From NCBI GenBank assembly GCA_013140705.1, contig JABFSH010000004.1, forward strand, positions 1 to 62,666: a stretch of 62,666 nt of DNA. Reading direction: 5' to 3'. This DNA comes from Methylococcaceae bacterium (GTDB lineage Bacteria > Pseudomonadota > Gammaproteobacteria > Methylococcales > Methylomonadaceae). Made by a program: the position numbers and the translations under genes. Positions 1-9,400 of this stretch are shown one piece after another (within the stretch, counting starts at the first letter, position 1; every line of letters begins with the position of its first letter). The notes under the pieces are model-generated. The model saw only the letters and a program-made list of their open reading frames with translations, searched no databases and was not told the DNA's origin.

Positions 1-60
1 TCCTGCTTAAAATGAAATTAAGGGGCATCGCTTAACACGGTATTTCGGCTTCAAACCAAA

Positions 61-254
61 ACACTTCCTGATTAGCAAGAATTGTCCGCCGATGCGTAAA
101 ATGCATCCCTTTTCGTCGTTCCGGCAGGGATTGCCGGAACCCAGAGGCCAAGGATGGCTTTGTAGCTTACATCCTTGTAGCCTGGATACCGGCAGTCCAT
201 GCCGGTATGACGCCGCCTTGGCTTGGCGTAAGACTCTTGCTAATCAAGAAACAC
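61..254. repeat. MITE-like element with ~20-bp terminal inverted repeats
   Basis: The left end (61-80) and the right end (235-254) are imperfect inverted repeats sharing the core GATTAGCAAGA/TCTTGCTAATC. Inside are further short inverted motifs: a TTCCGGCAGGGATTGCCGGAA-type palindrome near 119-140 and another around CCGGCAGTCCATGCCGG (189-205). There is no convincing coding sequence. It is best read as a non-autonomous mobile element or an intergenic palindromic repeat. The first 330 bases hold nothing else that I can support. Confidence 0.5.
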
Positions 255-331
255 TTTGCTGGATCAGATATCCAATAAATTGGGATGCCAAACGCCTGAT
301 CAATCTTAGTCACGTAGGTTTTTAGTCGAGT

Positions 332-1066
332 CTATTGCGCCAGACTTGGGTTAATCCAGCCTTGCTTTGCAAAATAGTTGGCCAGCTGTTCTGATATCTT
401 GTCGGCCATTTTTTTCGCCTGCTGCGCGGAGGCTGACTTGTAGGACTTGACGCCTCCAACTACCGCATTCGTTGCGATGACCGCCGCTGTTCCTGCGCCG
501 GCCGCCGCCCCAGCCGGCCCCATGACTGCAGCACCGGGCATACTGCCACTATCGGAGTGGGCATCAAATGTAATTAATTCCTGGTAACCAGAGGGACCCG
601 GAGCCAACAGGCGAACTTCGGTATCGAGTGCGGACTGGCCCATACCGAGACCGATGACGTTACGGCGAAGGCGGTTGCCTTCGTCAATTTTGACGAAATG
701 GCCGGTAATCAATATCGAACCGGGGGAAACCGGCATGTTTTCAATTGCTCGTACCGGATTCAAACCCATAGCGGCAATTTTCTGCGTAAGTTCGGTTGCC
801 AGTGCATCGGCCACCTCGCGGCCTAACTGAATTTGCTCCGCCGTCTGATCCGAGTTCCCCATGTTTCTGCTCAGCTTCGCAAAAATACTGGAATTTTCCT
901 GAATATCGGCAGGACTTACCACAAAATTATAAATAAGTACTTGCTGTGGTTTGGGAAGACCGGTACTGGCGACTTCCTGCCTTGTCTGAACTTCCGTTTG
1001 AGCACAGCCAGCCAGCCACAGGAAGATTGATACTGCCACCCATTTAAATGATATTGTCATACGCAT
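332..1066 (-). CDS. DUF4410-type lipoprotein
   Basis: A 244-residue protein with a lipoprotein signal: a hydrophobic stretch ending in LAGC, so the lipidated cysteine would be residue 21. The body resembles DUF4410 proteins, envelope lipoproteins of unknown function: an alternating beta/helix fold, with a small-residue-rich Gly/Ala segment near residues 175-200 that could insert in or pass a membrane. The start could be the first ATG or the ATG two codons later; no strong ribosome site separates them. It is transcribed away from its neighbours and is probably a single-gene unit. Membrane placement is inferred from the lipobox; the biochemical role is unknown. Confidence 0.6.
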   Translation of the reverse strand: MRMTISFKWVAVSIFLWLAGCAQTEVQTRQEVASTGLPKPQQVLIYNFVVSPADIQENSSIFAKLSRNMGNSDQTAEQIQLGREVADALATELTQKIAAMGLNPVRAIENMPVSPGSILITGHFVKIDEGNRLRRNVIGLGMGQSALDTEVRLLAPGPSGYQELITFDAHSDSGSMPGAAVMGPAGAAAGAGTAAVIATNAVVGGVKSYKSASAQQAKKMADKISEQLANYFAKQGWINPSLAQ

Positions 1067-1329
1067 AATTATTAACCCTGGTATTGTCCTGCAAGGAGCG
1101 CCAATTTAACCTTGCGCCGTTATTTTTTTGTAAATTAAACTCTCTGTCAATGATAAAAACAAGAGTCTATCGATAAAGTTCGTTGCTATTGAGATCAGTA
1201 ATGTAACCCCGGACATTGATTTTACACCGCCGACATTTTCCATAAAGGCTTGCTCCCATCACGTCTCAAACGATTGGGCCGGCATGAAAACCCCGCTCCA
1301 CCCAGGAATAACAAAATACCAGCCTTTCA

Positions 1330-1365
1330 AGTATTAAAACCGGGTTGTAATACTATACAACCCGG
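1330..1365 (-). terminator. Rho-independent terminator of the 95-residue gene
   Basis: A perfect 10-bp stem, CCGGGTTGTA (1340-1349) and TACAACCCGG (1356-1365), with a 6-nt loop. Read on the minus strand it is followed at once by TTTTAATACTTG. It lies just after the stop of the minus-strand gene ending at 1372. Between 1067 and 1330 I see no gene. Confidence 0.75.
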
Positions 1366-1371
1366 CCGAAT

Positions 1372-1659
1372 TTAGTTACAGCCTTTATTATACCGGGTCT
1401 TTACACAGGTCTTGCCTCCTGGGCCCTGGACAACCCCCACACCATTTTTTGTTTTTGCTTCTCCGCCCCTGCTGGTTTCAGTCGTGGTCACACCCATTTG
1501 GTTCGTCTCTGACTTAAACGCAGTCCCCGTATTGGGATTATATCCGGCGGCCTCTCCCTGGCCATCAGCGCAGACTGTCTTACCTCGCAAATTGGTGACA
1601 CAGCCAGCAAAAACTCCCGAAGTAAAAAACAGGCACACTAGCATTACTAATATTTTCAT
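1372..1659 (-). CDS. Small secreted Cys-containing protein, unknown
   Basis: A 95-residue protein with a clear Sec signal peptide (about residues 1-18, cleavage after VFA). The mature part is polar, rich in Gly/Thr/Asn, and has four cysteines: two near the start (GCVTNLRGKTVC) and two at the end (KTCVKTRYNKGC). These spacings would suit two disulfides in the periplasm. I do not recognise a family. It stands alone, is followed by a strong terminator, and lies downstream of no obvious operon partner. Confidence 0.6.
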   Translation of the reverse strand: MKILVMLVCLFFTSGVFAGCVTNLRGKTVCADGQGEAAGYNPNTGTAFKSETNQMGVTTTETSRGGEAKTKNGVGVVQGPGGKTCVKTRYNKGCN

Positions 1660-2268
1660 AACTCACTCCGATATACCACATTATATGAATGCATCAACTT
1701 AGCACGTTGCCAAATTGTCGCAAATTAATTCCCCTATTGATCCGTCTCGATGCTGTTTGAAACCTTTCGAGCTGAGCTCGTTGAAGCTTTCTGGCTTTAC
1801 GATAAGCTATAGGCGAATGGAGTTAAAGCTTTATAAGGCCAAATCTAAAAGTCTGGTCTTCTCATTACTCATTGACTATGGACTTGGTAGTCTGGCATTA
1901 ATAATTTCAACAGAATACAGATTTAGCCCAGCATCCTTTTTTTAGTTTCTCTGAAATCGATTTAGTTCCAGGGCGGGCAAGAATGCTCCGCGCTGATTAC
2001 CTTTCTCCTGGGCATGTCACAGTTAGCGAATCTGTTCACAAGTACAAATTGGTTGCCAATAGACTTTTAAATAGCGAAGATATAAGGAAACATTTTTATT
2101 ACTTGTGAGTCGGTCATGAAAAGTATTTTCACGGACGAAACCTGGGGGCATCATCAAAGATAAATCACACACAACAACCCGTATCGCCGCCAGCGCAATC
2201 CAGCGAATAACCGGAATTGCTGGATTTCCAAACCAGCGGCATTCGAACAGCGCTGTATTTAATCAGAA
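1660..2268. other. Gene-poor gap with one possible gene remnant (1983-2108)
   Basis: No gene passes a reasonable standard here. One short reading frame on the plus strand, ATG at 1983 to TGA at 2108 (41 residues), looks protein-like (charged and aromatic residues, VTVSESVHKYKLVANRLL) and remains open back to about 1905 without a better start. It may be the 3' end of a decayed gene. No family was recognised. Confidence 0.3.
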
Positions 2269-2289
2269 ATGCCCGAAGGAGCAGATACC

Positions 2290-3696
2290 TTGACACGCTC
2301 AGAGCTTCAGCCTTTCTGCCGGATTGCCCATCGATGGGCTCCAAAGGTCTTTTTGCTATTTGCTCTGGTCTTGAGTGCGAGCAGTTGCAGTTTAATCAAA
2401 AACACCCTCGAGCTACCTGAAAAGGGTATCCGTTCCCTATTTTCGCTCAAACATGATGTCGCGCCCGATCCCGTCGAACTGCAATCGCAGTTGCTTCGCT
2501 TTGCTGACAATTCTATCGAAGCGATCAATATCGCCGCCGGCAAATTGCAGCGAGAGAATGATCAGACACCCCGGAGGCGTACCCTTCTTATGCGCCGCAT
2601 CGCCATCACCAACGATATTTTGGCCATTGTCACCGGCGCAAACACCTACGCCAACCTCCTCGATATGGTCATCTTCGCCAGCTTGAACCGCATGAATGTC
2701 GAGGATTATTGGATGCCAAAATTCTTCGGCGACTCGGCCAAACCTTATCTACTTGCCTCTCAAGAGGTTGAGAAGGAGATTTGGCGGATTGCCGCATCGG
2801 CGTTGAAAAAAGAACAGATTTCGGAACTGCGCACCGCCATTAATACCTGGCACGAGCAACACCCGAATGTTCGTTCACCCCGTGATCTCGGTTCGCTGGG
2901 CTTTGCATCCGAAGTCGCCGGGATGAATCACAACCCTCAGACTGGAGTGGCCAGTAGTGTTTTCAATCTACTCTCCATCGACCCATTGTCGGGACTCGAC
3001 CCCGCCACTCGCGAACTGGCGAATACCCGCTTATTTGCGGAACGCGGCTTGTTTCTGGCCCGACACATGCCGACCTTGATCCGCTGGGAAACCGAGTTAT
3101 TGGTCATACAAACCGCGGAAATGCCTCAGATGGAAAAATTGCTGGCAAACACCAGCCAATTGTCCGAATCGGCAGACCGATTCAGCCAGACGACAGCGAG
3201 CCTGCCAGAACTCATCAGCACCGAACGCCAGCAGATCGTCCAAGCCCTGGACACGCACCAACCGGGGCTCACCAGACTCGCTGCACAGACCGAGAAAGCA
3301 CTGGACGCAGGCAAACAGATGTCCGATGCGTCCACCGCCACACTTAAGTCTTTTCAAGATGTTTTACGGCAACTCCAGGCTAGTCCATCGAGCCCGAACG
3401 CCGAACCGTTCCGCATCAATGACTACACCGCCGCCGCAGCGCAGATCAACGCCACCGTGCAAGACCTGGTGAAATTGCTGCAAGCTTTCGACCAGACACT
3501 GGCTCCCGGCAAGCTTGACGGATTGTCAAGCCGATTGGACACAGTGATCCGGCAAGCCCAGAACAGCGGTAAAGAATTGGTTGACTATACATTCAGTCGA
3601 ACTTTGTTTCTTGGTTTGATACTGATGGGCTCCGCTTGTGGAATGGTGTTGGTGTCCGCTGTTGTTTTTTGGAATTTGAAGAAAACGTTGGCTTAA
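2290..3696 (+). CDS. Lipoprotein with C-terminal membrane anchor, unknown
   Basis: About 468 residues from a TTG start at 2290. I prefer that start because AAGGAG (2276-2281) sits 8 nt before it, whereas the in-frame ATG at 2269 has no ribosome site. A hydrophobic stretch ends in SASSC, a probable lipobox. The body is helical; residues ~270-400 (counted from the ATG) show long amphipathic heptad-like runs (SADRFSQTTASLPELI, LTRLAAQTEKALDAGKQM) that suggest a coiled coil. A second membrane segment lies at the very C-terminus (LFLGLILMGSACGMVLVSA), followed by a short basic tail. A protein with both a lipid anchor and a C-terminal membrane helix could span the periplasm, but that is inference. 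Family not recognised. Confidence 0.6.
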   Translation: MTRSELQPFCRIAHRWAPKVFLLFALVLSASSCSLIKNTLELPEKGIRSLFSLKHDVAPDPVELQSQLLRFADNSIEAINIAAGKLQRENDQTPRRRTLLMRRIAITNDILAIVTGANTYANLLDMVIFASLNRMNVEDYWMPKFFGDSAKPYLLASQEVEKEIWRIAASALKKEQISELRTAINTWHEQHPNVRSPRDLGSLGFASEVAGMNHNPQTGVASSVFNLLSIDPLSGLDPATRELANTRLFAERGLFLARHMPTLIRWETELLVIQTAEMPQMEKLLANTSQLSESADRFSQTTASLPELISTERQQIVQALDTHQPGLTRLAAQTEKALDAGKQMSDASTATLKSFQDVLRQLQASPSSPNAEPFRINDYTAAAAQINATVQDLVKLLQAFDQTLAPGKLDGLSSRLDTVIRQAQNSGKELVDYTFSRTLFLGLILMGSACGMVLVSAVVFWNLKKTLA

Positions 3697-3848
3697 GCAA
3701 CCTATCCTCATGAAATTGTAATTCTCGCTCGCGGGGAATCATAATGGAGTGGCGCTGGAAAATCATGGATTTCTAGCTGTAGGCATAAGCATTGTAATGG
3801 TTGGCTACTCGTGGTGGCCGTACTCAAAATCACGTCGGGTAAACAACG

Positions 3849-6245
3849 ATGAAGCATCCTGTTATATTTGTTATTTTTCTAATTATTTCCGGCTGTGCAG
3901 CCATGGTTTATCAGTCGCCGGATTTTGAAAGTCTGTATGGACCAACGGCCCCCAGACTACGGCAGTTGTCTCAAGAAGAAGCCGTCCTCGGCCAACAACA
4001 GCATAACGTTTCGTTTTATAAGGACGTCAAGCCCCTACTGGATTCGCGTTGCGTGGTTTGCCATGGCTGTTATGATGCGCCCTGCCAGTTAAAGCTGGGT
4101 TCTATCGAAGGAATGGACAGGGGCGCAACCAAGAAAATGATCTATGATTCCGCTCGATTGAAAGCCGCCGAACCTTCCCGGCTTTTTATCGATGCCACGG
4201 ATACAGGAGGCTGGAGACAAAAAGGCTTCTATCCGGTTTTAAATGAACGCCGTGATTCAAAAGATGCCAATCTGGATAATTCGGTTTTGTCCAAATTAAT
4301 CGAATTAAAACGCCTTAATCCGCTGCCAGTTACAGGAAAACTGGGTAAGGATTATGATCTTGACTTTGGCCGCGAACTGCAATGCCCTACCATACAAGAA
4401 TTCCCAAAATACCAGCATCAGCATCCCCAATGGGGAATGCCTTATGCCATGCCGGGCCTGTCACTGAAGGAAGAAGACACGCTGAAGCGATGGCTACAGC
4501 AGGGAGCGAAAGTTGAGCCGTTGCCCCCCTTACCCAGCCAGTCTGTAGCGACAATTGCAAAATGGGAAGCTTATTTCAATGGCGCCAGCCTCAAGCAGAA
4601 ACTCGTGTTTCGTTATATTTATGAACATCTGTTTATCGGACATCTTCATTTTAAGGGACATCCCGATCATGAGTTCTTTCGCTTGGTACGCTCTAAAACG
4701 GCTCCCGGCCAGCCTATCGTGGAAATTAATACGGTACGGCCTTATGATGACCCGGGCAAGGAAACATTTTATTATCGTCTACGGCCTGTTACCGAAACGA
4801 TTGTGGACAAGATTCATTTCGTCTACGAATTAAGCGATCAGAAGATGCGGCGCTATGATGAACTGTTCTTTAAGACAGATTATCAAGTGACGGCATTACC
4901 CTCCTATCAACCGGAAGTTGCAGCTAATCCGTTTAAAGCATTCATTGAACTTCCCCTGGTTTCCAAATATAGATTCCTGCTCGATGATGCCGAATATTTT
5001 GTAACCGGATTCATTAAAGGCCCTGTGTGCCGCGGCGAAATTGCAACCGAGAGTATCAGGGATCAGTTCTGGGTGCTTTTTACTCAGCCTGGACAGTTTT
5101 ATCCTAAAAAAGTGGCCAAGGCCCTGGCCGACAACAACCGGATTCTGGGATTGCCCGGAGAAGAGGCGGATCAAATTGGACTTTTCGGATTTACCAAATA
5201 TGATGATTTTGGCAAGCAATACCTCAAAATGAAAGATACGTTCATTAATTTACTCCTGGCAAAAAATCAAGGGTTTGGCCTTGATAATATCTGGAACGGA
5301 GACGGTGATAATCAAAATGCGGCGCTCACTATATTCAGGCATTTCGACAGTGCAACCGTTACGAAAGGCCTTATTGGCGATACGCCGTTAACAGCCTGGG
5401 TGGTTGATTATCCGATTTTTGAACGGTTGCATTATTTATTAGTTGCCGGCTTTAATGTGTATGGTACTGCAGGACACCAGATCGCAAGCCGAACTTATAT
5501 GGATATTTTGCGGCAGGATGGAGAAGATACCTTGTTACGTTTTATGCCTGCCATGCAACGACAAGCTATTTATAACAGCTGGCATAGGGGATCGACGGGA
5601 TTGCGCGTGTTTGATGCCTTATTCAGCATCGGCCATGAAACCCAGGTTAAATATCAAACCTCGGATTATAAAAAGGAGTTTTTTAATCAGGTCAGGCAAA
5701 GATTAGGCAGGGCGGCCGGCGAAGTCGATAGTATCAACCAATGTCGGCAGGATACTTGTGTCAGAGCAAACGCAACACCGATTCAGCAGCAAGTCGATAC
5801 TGAAATGCGCAAGCTAGCAACATTGAAAGGGATTCAATTAGGCGCATTACCGGAAATGTCCCTGCTCCGGGTAAAAACAGACAACCCCGCTGCAGACCTG
5901 GTCTATACCTTGTTAATCGATAAAGCCTACAGCAATATATCCAAAATGTTGTCCGAAGGTTCCCGCAGGTTGCCTGAAAACGACAGACTCACTGTTGTTC
6001 CCGGCTTTATCGGCAGCTACCCCAACTTTTTCTTTAGCGTGGAAAAAAACCGGCTGGGCGAGTTTGTTAATAAAATTCAGGGAGCCAGGACCGAATCCGA
6101 TTTGGAACAGCTATACAGTCAATTTGGCATACGCCGCACCAACCCTGATATCTGGCACTATTCAGATTGGTTTAATGAACAACATAAAAAATACCGCGGC
6201 ATACAAGCGGGTCTGCTGGATATGAGCCGTTATGAAAACATTTAA
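3849..6245 (+). CDS. cti: Fatty acid cis/trans isomerase (c-type haem)
   Basis: A 798-residue protein matching the Cti family. Known Cti enzymes convert cis-unsaturated membrane fatty acids to trans in place, using a c-type haem, to stiffen the membrane under solvent or heat stress. The haem motif CVVCH is at residues 68-72, within a longer Cys-rich stretch. The N-terminus has a hydrophobic run ending in ISGC, so it may be a lipoprotein (Cys16) rather than having the ordinary cleaved leader. Length is normal for the family. It stands alone: the upstream lipoprotein gene ends 150 bp earlier and a repeat element follows. It fits the membrane-lipid theme of the window but has no Pho-type promoter. 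Confidence 0.85.
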   Translation: MKHPVIFVIFLIISGCAAMVYQSPDFESLYGPTAPRLRQLSQEEAVLGQQQHNVSFYKDVKPLLDSRCVVCHGCYDAPCQLKLGSIEGMDRGATKKMIYDSARLKAAEPSRLFIDATDTGGWRQKGFYPVLNERRDSKDANLDNSVLSKLIELKRLNPLPVTGKLGKDYDLDFGRELQCPTIQEFPKYQHQHPQWGMPYAMPGLSLKEEDTLKRWLQQGAKVEPLPPLPSQSVATIAKWEAYFNGASLKQKLVFRYIYEHLFIGHLHFKGHPDHEFFRLVRSKTAPGQPIVEINTVRPYDDPGKETFYYRLRPVTETIVDKIHFVYELSDQKMRRYDELFFKTDYQVTALPSYQPEVAANPFKAFIELPLVSKYRFLLDDAEYFVTGFIKGPVCRGEIATESIRDQFWVLFTQPGQFYPKKVAKALADNNRILGLPGEEADQIGLFGFTKYDDFGKQYLKMKDTFINLLLAKNQGFGLDNIWNGDGDNQNAALTIFRHFDSATVTKGLIGDTPLTAWVVDYPIFERLHYLLVAGFNVYGTAGHQIASRTYMDILRQDGEDTLLRFMPAMQRQAIYNSWHRGSTGLRVFDALFSIGHETQVKYQTSDYKKEFFNQVRQRLGRAAGEVDSINQCRQDTCVRANATPIQQQVDTEMRKLATLKGIQLGALPEMSLLRVKTDNPAADLVYTLLIDKAYSNISKMLSEGSRRLPENDRLTVVPGFIGSYPNFFFSVEKNRLGEFVNKIQGARTESDLEQLYSQFGIRRTNPDIWHYSDWFNEQHKKYRGIQAGLLDMSRYENI

Positions 6246-6316
6246 GGGTTACTCAAATCATTGTACTTCGACAAGGCAATTCTGAGCGGCATCTAAGGGC
6301 ATGATCGGATAACTTT

Positions 6317-6440
6317 AGGGGGCCTCTAAAAATTGCACTTCGACAGGCTCAGTGCGAACGGTAGTCTCTTTAAATCATAGCCTTATCCGTTCGCACTGAA
6401 CCTGTGGACGTATGAACAGATAGTTTTTAGAGGTCCCCCT
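6317..6440. repeat. MITE-like repeat, family 2, copy 1
   Basis: Ends are inverted: AGGGGGCCTCTAAAAA on the left and TTTTTAGAGGTCCCCCT on the right. Inner arms are TCGACAGGCTCAGTGCGAACGG... and CCGTTCGCACTGAACCTGT.... It lies between cti and the giant PAS protein gene, which are convergent, and may double as a terminator. A diverged relative is at 26680-26932. Confidence 0.6.
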
Positions 6441-6457
6441 TTAGAGGTTCGCCATTC

Positions 6458-9400
6458 TCAGGCTTTGTTAAAACCAGTGCCAATCAACACGGCAATCTGT
6501 TCAACTAAATCGTTTCGCAAGTCAAAAAGCTCTTCGATGCGTGCTGGTACAGTTTGATTTTGACCGCTGTCGCGAAGTTGACAAAGTTCTGAGGCTAAAT
6601 CATGAATTTTGCGGTGCAGCAGTTCGATAAAATGGAAATTTGGCTCTTCACCATAACGATCCATTCCGTGGTTATACAGCCATGTACCAAAACGACATTT
6701 ATGGTGATCAAGCATGGGAGGTGTTTCACTGATACCCTTTAGATAATTTTCCATGGCAAATATCCAGGCGCGGTGTTCAACACTTGCAAACAATAATGGC
6801 AAATCGTCACGATTTACTGAAGATCGATTAGCCCATGACGGTGGGGTGTGCCAGTGAGCCGACCAGTTGGGAAGGTCATCGGCGGGCATGGGATGGCCAA
6901 TACCATAACCCTGAGCAAACTCACAGCCCAACTGTAACAGCATTTCACCGTGTTCCAAAGTCTCCACGCCTTCAGCAATAACCCGGCGGCCAAAGGCTCT
7001 GGCCATGCCTAGAACTCCATCCAGTATGGCGAGATCTTCTGGATCGTTTAGCATGTCACGGACGAAACTCTGATCAATTTTTAGTGTCGCGACAGGCAGT
7101 CGTTTCAAATAGGTTAGGGACGAATAGCCCGTACCAAAGTCGTCAAGGGCAAATGATACGCCAATTCTGCCGCAGGCTTTTATGATGTCGGTTACTTGCG
7201 CAATATTTTCCAGCGCACTGGTTTCCAGCACCTCAATTTCCAGGCTGGATGGCAAAACATTGGGATGATTGGCCAACATTTTACCTAGACGATCAACGAA
7301 TCCCTCCTGCTGCAACTGCATTGCTCCAACATTGACGCTTACAGTGACATCAAACCCTACGGCATGCCACTGTTCAATTTGGGTAAGCGTGGTTTCTATG
7401 ACCCATTCGCCGATTTCGATAGCTAATTGATTACCCTCTATGATCGGCAGAAATTCTGCTGGCAATAAAAGTCCCTTCTGCGGATGCTGCCAGCGAATCA
7501 ATGCTTCGACACCCACTACAAGCCCGTTGCGCATATCAACCTTCGGCTGGTAACACAGAACAAACTCGCGTCCAGCGAGAGCCCGATGAATTCGATCCAG
7601 GCTTTCATGGTGATCACGTATACTGAGGGCCAGTTGGGTATCAAAGACGTGGTAACGATTTTTGCCTCCCATTTTGGCTTGATACATGGACTGATCAGCC
7701 TGGCGAAGCAGTTGATCGGCATCCACATCAACAGTTTGAGGGTAAAAGGTCACCCCGACGCTAGCCGATACCTGAAGTATGAGATCGCCAATTTTGAGTT
7801 TTTGGCTGGCAGCAATCAGTAAACGGTCAATCATCAGTAAACTGGCGTCAATATCGCCAAACCCCTGAAGCACCGCGACGAATTCATCTCCGCCAAGGCG
7901 GGCCAGCGTGTCGCTCTGGCGCAGTGTCTGCTTCATACGAGCCGAAATTGATTTAAGCAAATGGTCGCCGACTTCATGACCATGCTTGTCGTTAATGCCT
8001 TTGAAACCATCAAGGTCAAGATAAAGCACAGCCAGAGACTGTGAGTAACGTTGCGCCTGAGTCATACTTTGGTGTAAGCGATCAGCCAACAGAACGCGGT
8101 TTGGCAGGTTCGTCAACGCATCGTAGTGCGCGATGTACTCTAATTGCTTTTCATGCTGCTTGATCTCGGTAATATCAGAAAAAAGCGCTACGTAATGCTG
8201 GATATCGCCTTGGTCATTACACACGCTGCTAATCGTTAACATTTCGGCGTACAATTCTCCCTGTTTACGCCGGTTCCAGATTTCCCCATCCCAGTGGCCT
8301 TTTTCGAGAAGTTCATTCCACAAAGTCGCGTAGAACGCTTTGTCTTGAAGACCGGAACGAAGAATGCGTGGATTATGTCCTAAAATCTCTTCACGGTTGT
8401 ACCCGGTTATACGAGTAAAGGCATCATTGACATCAATGATCGTACCATCGGGCTCAGTGATCATAATGGCTTCGCGAGCATGCGTAAAAACGCTGGCAGC
8501 AAGGTGAAGTTTCTCTTCGGCCTGTTTGCGTTCGCTGATGTCTTGAACAATGCCTGATAGTGAAACTGTATGCCCGAACTGATCCAGTTTGCGTCGTGCC
8601 TTTGCCCAAATCCAATGGATTTCACCATCAGAACGGCGAATGCGGCAGTCAAAGTTTACATCAGTCTGTTGGCTATGGGCGGCTTTAAAACACTCGTTGA
8701 CGGTTTGCCGGTCCTCAGGAATTACATGTTGTAGGAATGTCTCATAAGTCCAGTTGGACGGTAATCTGGAGTAGCCAAATATTTGATCATGCAGCGCGGT
8801 ACGGCTTGCGATCATATTGTTTAAATTCAGCTCCCAGGCGCCGGCATGTAGCGTCTCCAAAGCGAAATTGAGCCATTGCTCACTATCCTGCAATTGCTTT
8901 TCGGCGCGTTTGCGTTCGGTAATATCGCGTGATGAGCAAAACAGCAACTGTTCATCATCCAGTTGAAGGGGAAAACAACTGATTTCGACATCTATAATGA
9001 TTCCATCCTTGCGGCAGTGACGGGTTTCAAATTGATAACGCTTCTGTTTTTTAAACTGTTTACTCAGTGATTGGGCTATTTCCGTTGCGGTAAATTTAAC
9101 ATCCCAGCTGGGAATGTCCATGCCAATCATTTCGCAGCGTTCATAACCGAGCATGGCACAGAACGAATTGCTCAATTCCACGATACGTCCATCGGGATCA
9201 AGGATATGAATGCCATCGCTTGCATTGTGCAACAATGCCGAATTCTTCTTGCTCTCACGTCTTAATGCTTTTAAAGTCTGTTTCTGTTGAGTGACATCGC
9301 GAAAACTCCAGACCCTGCCAACGACTTCGTCATTGATTCGTTGCGGTATGGAGTAGCGCTCTAATACTTTCCCGTCTTTAAATGTGATGAGATCAAAAGA

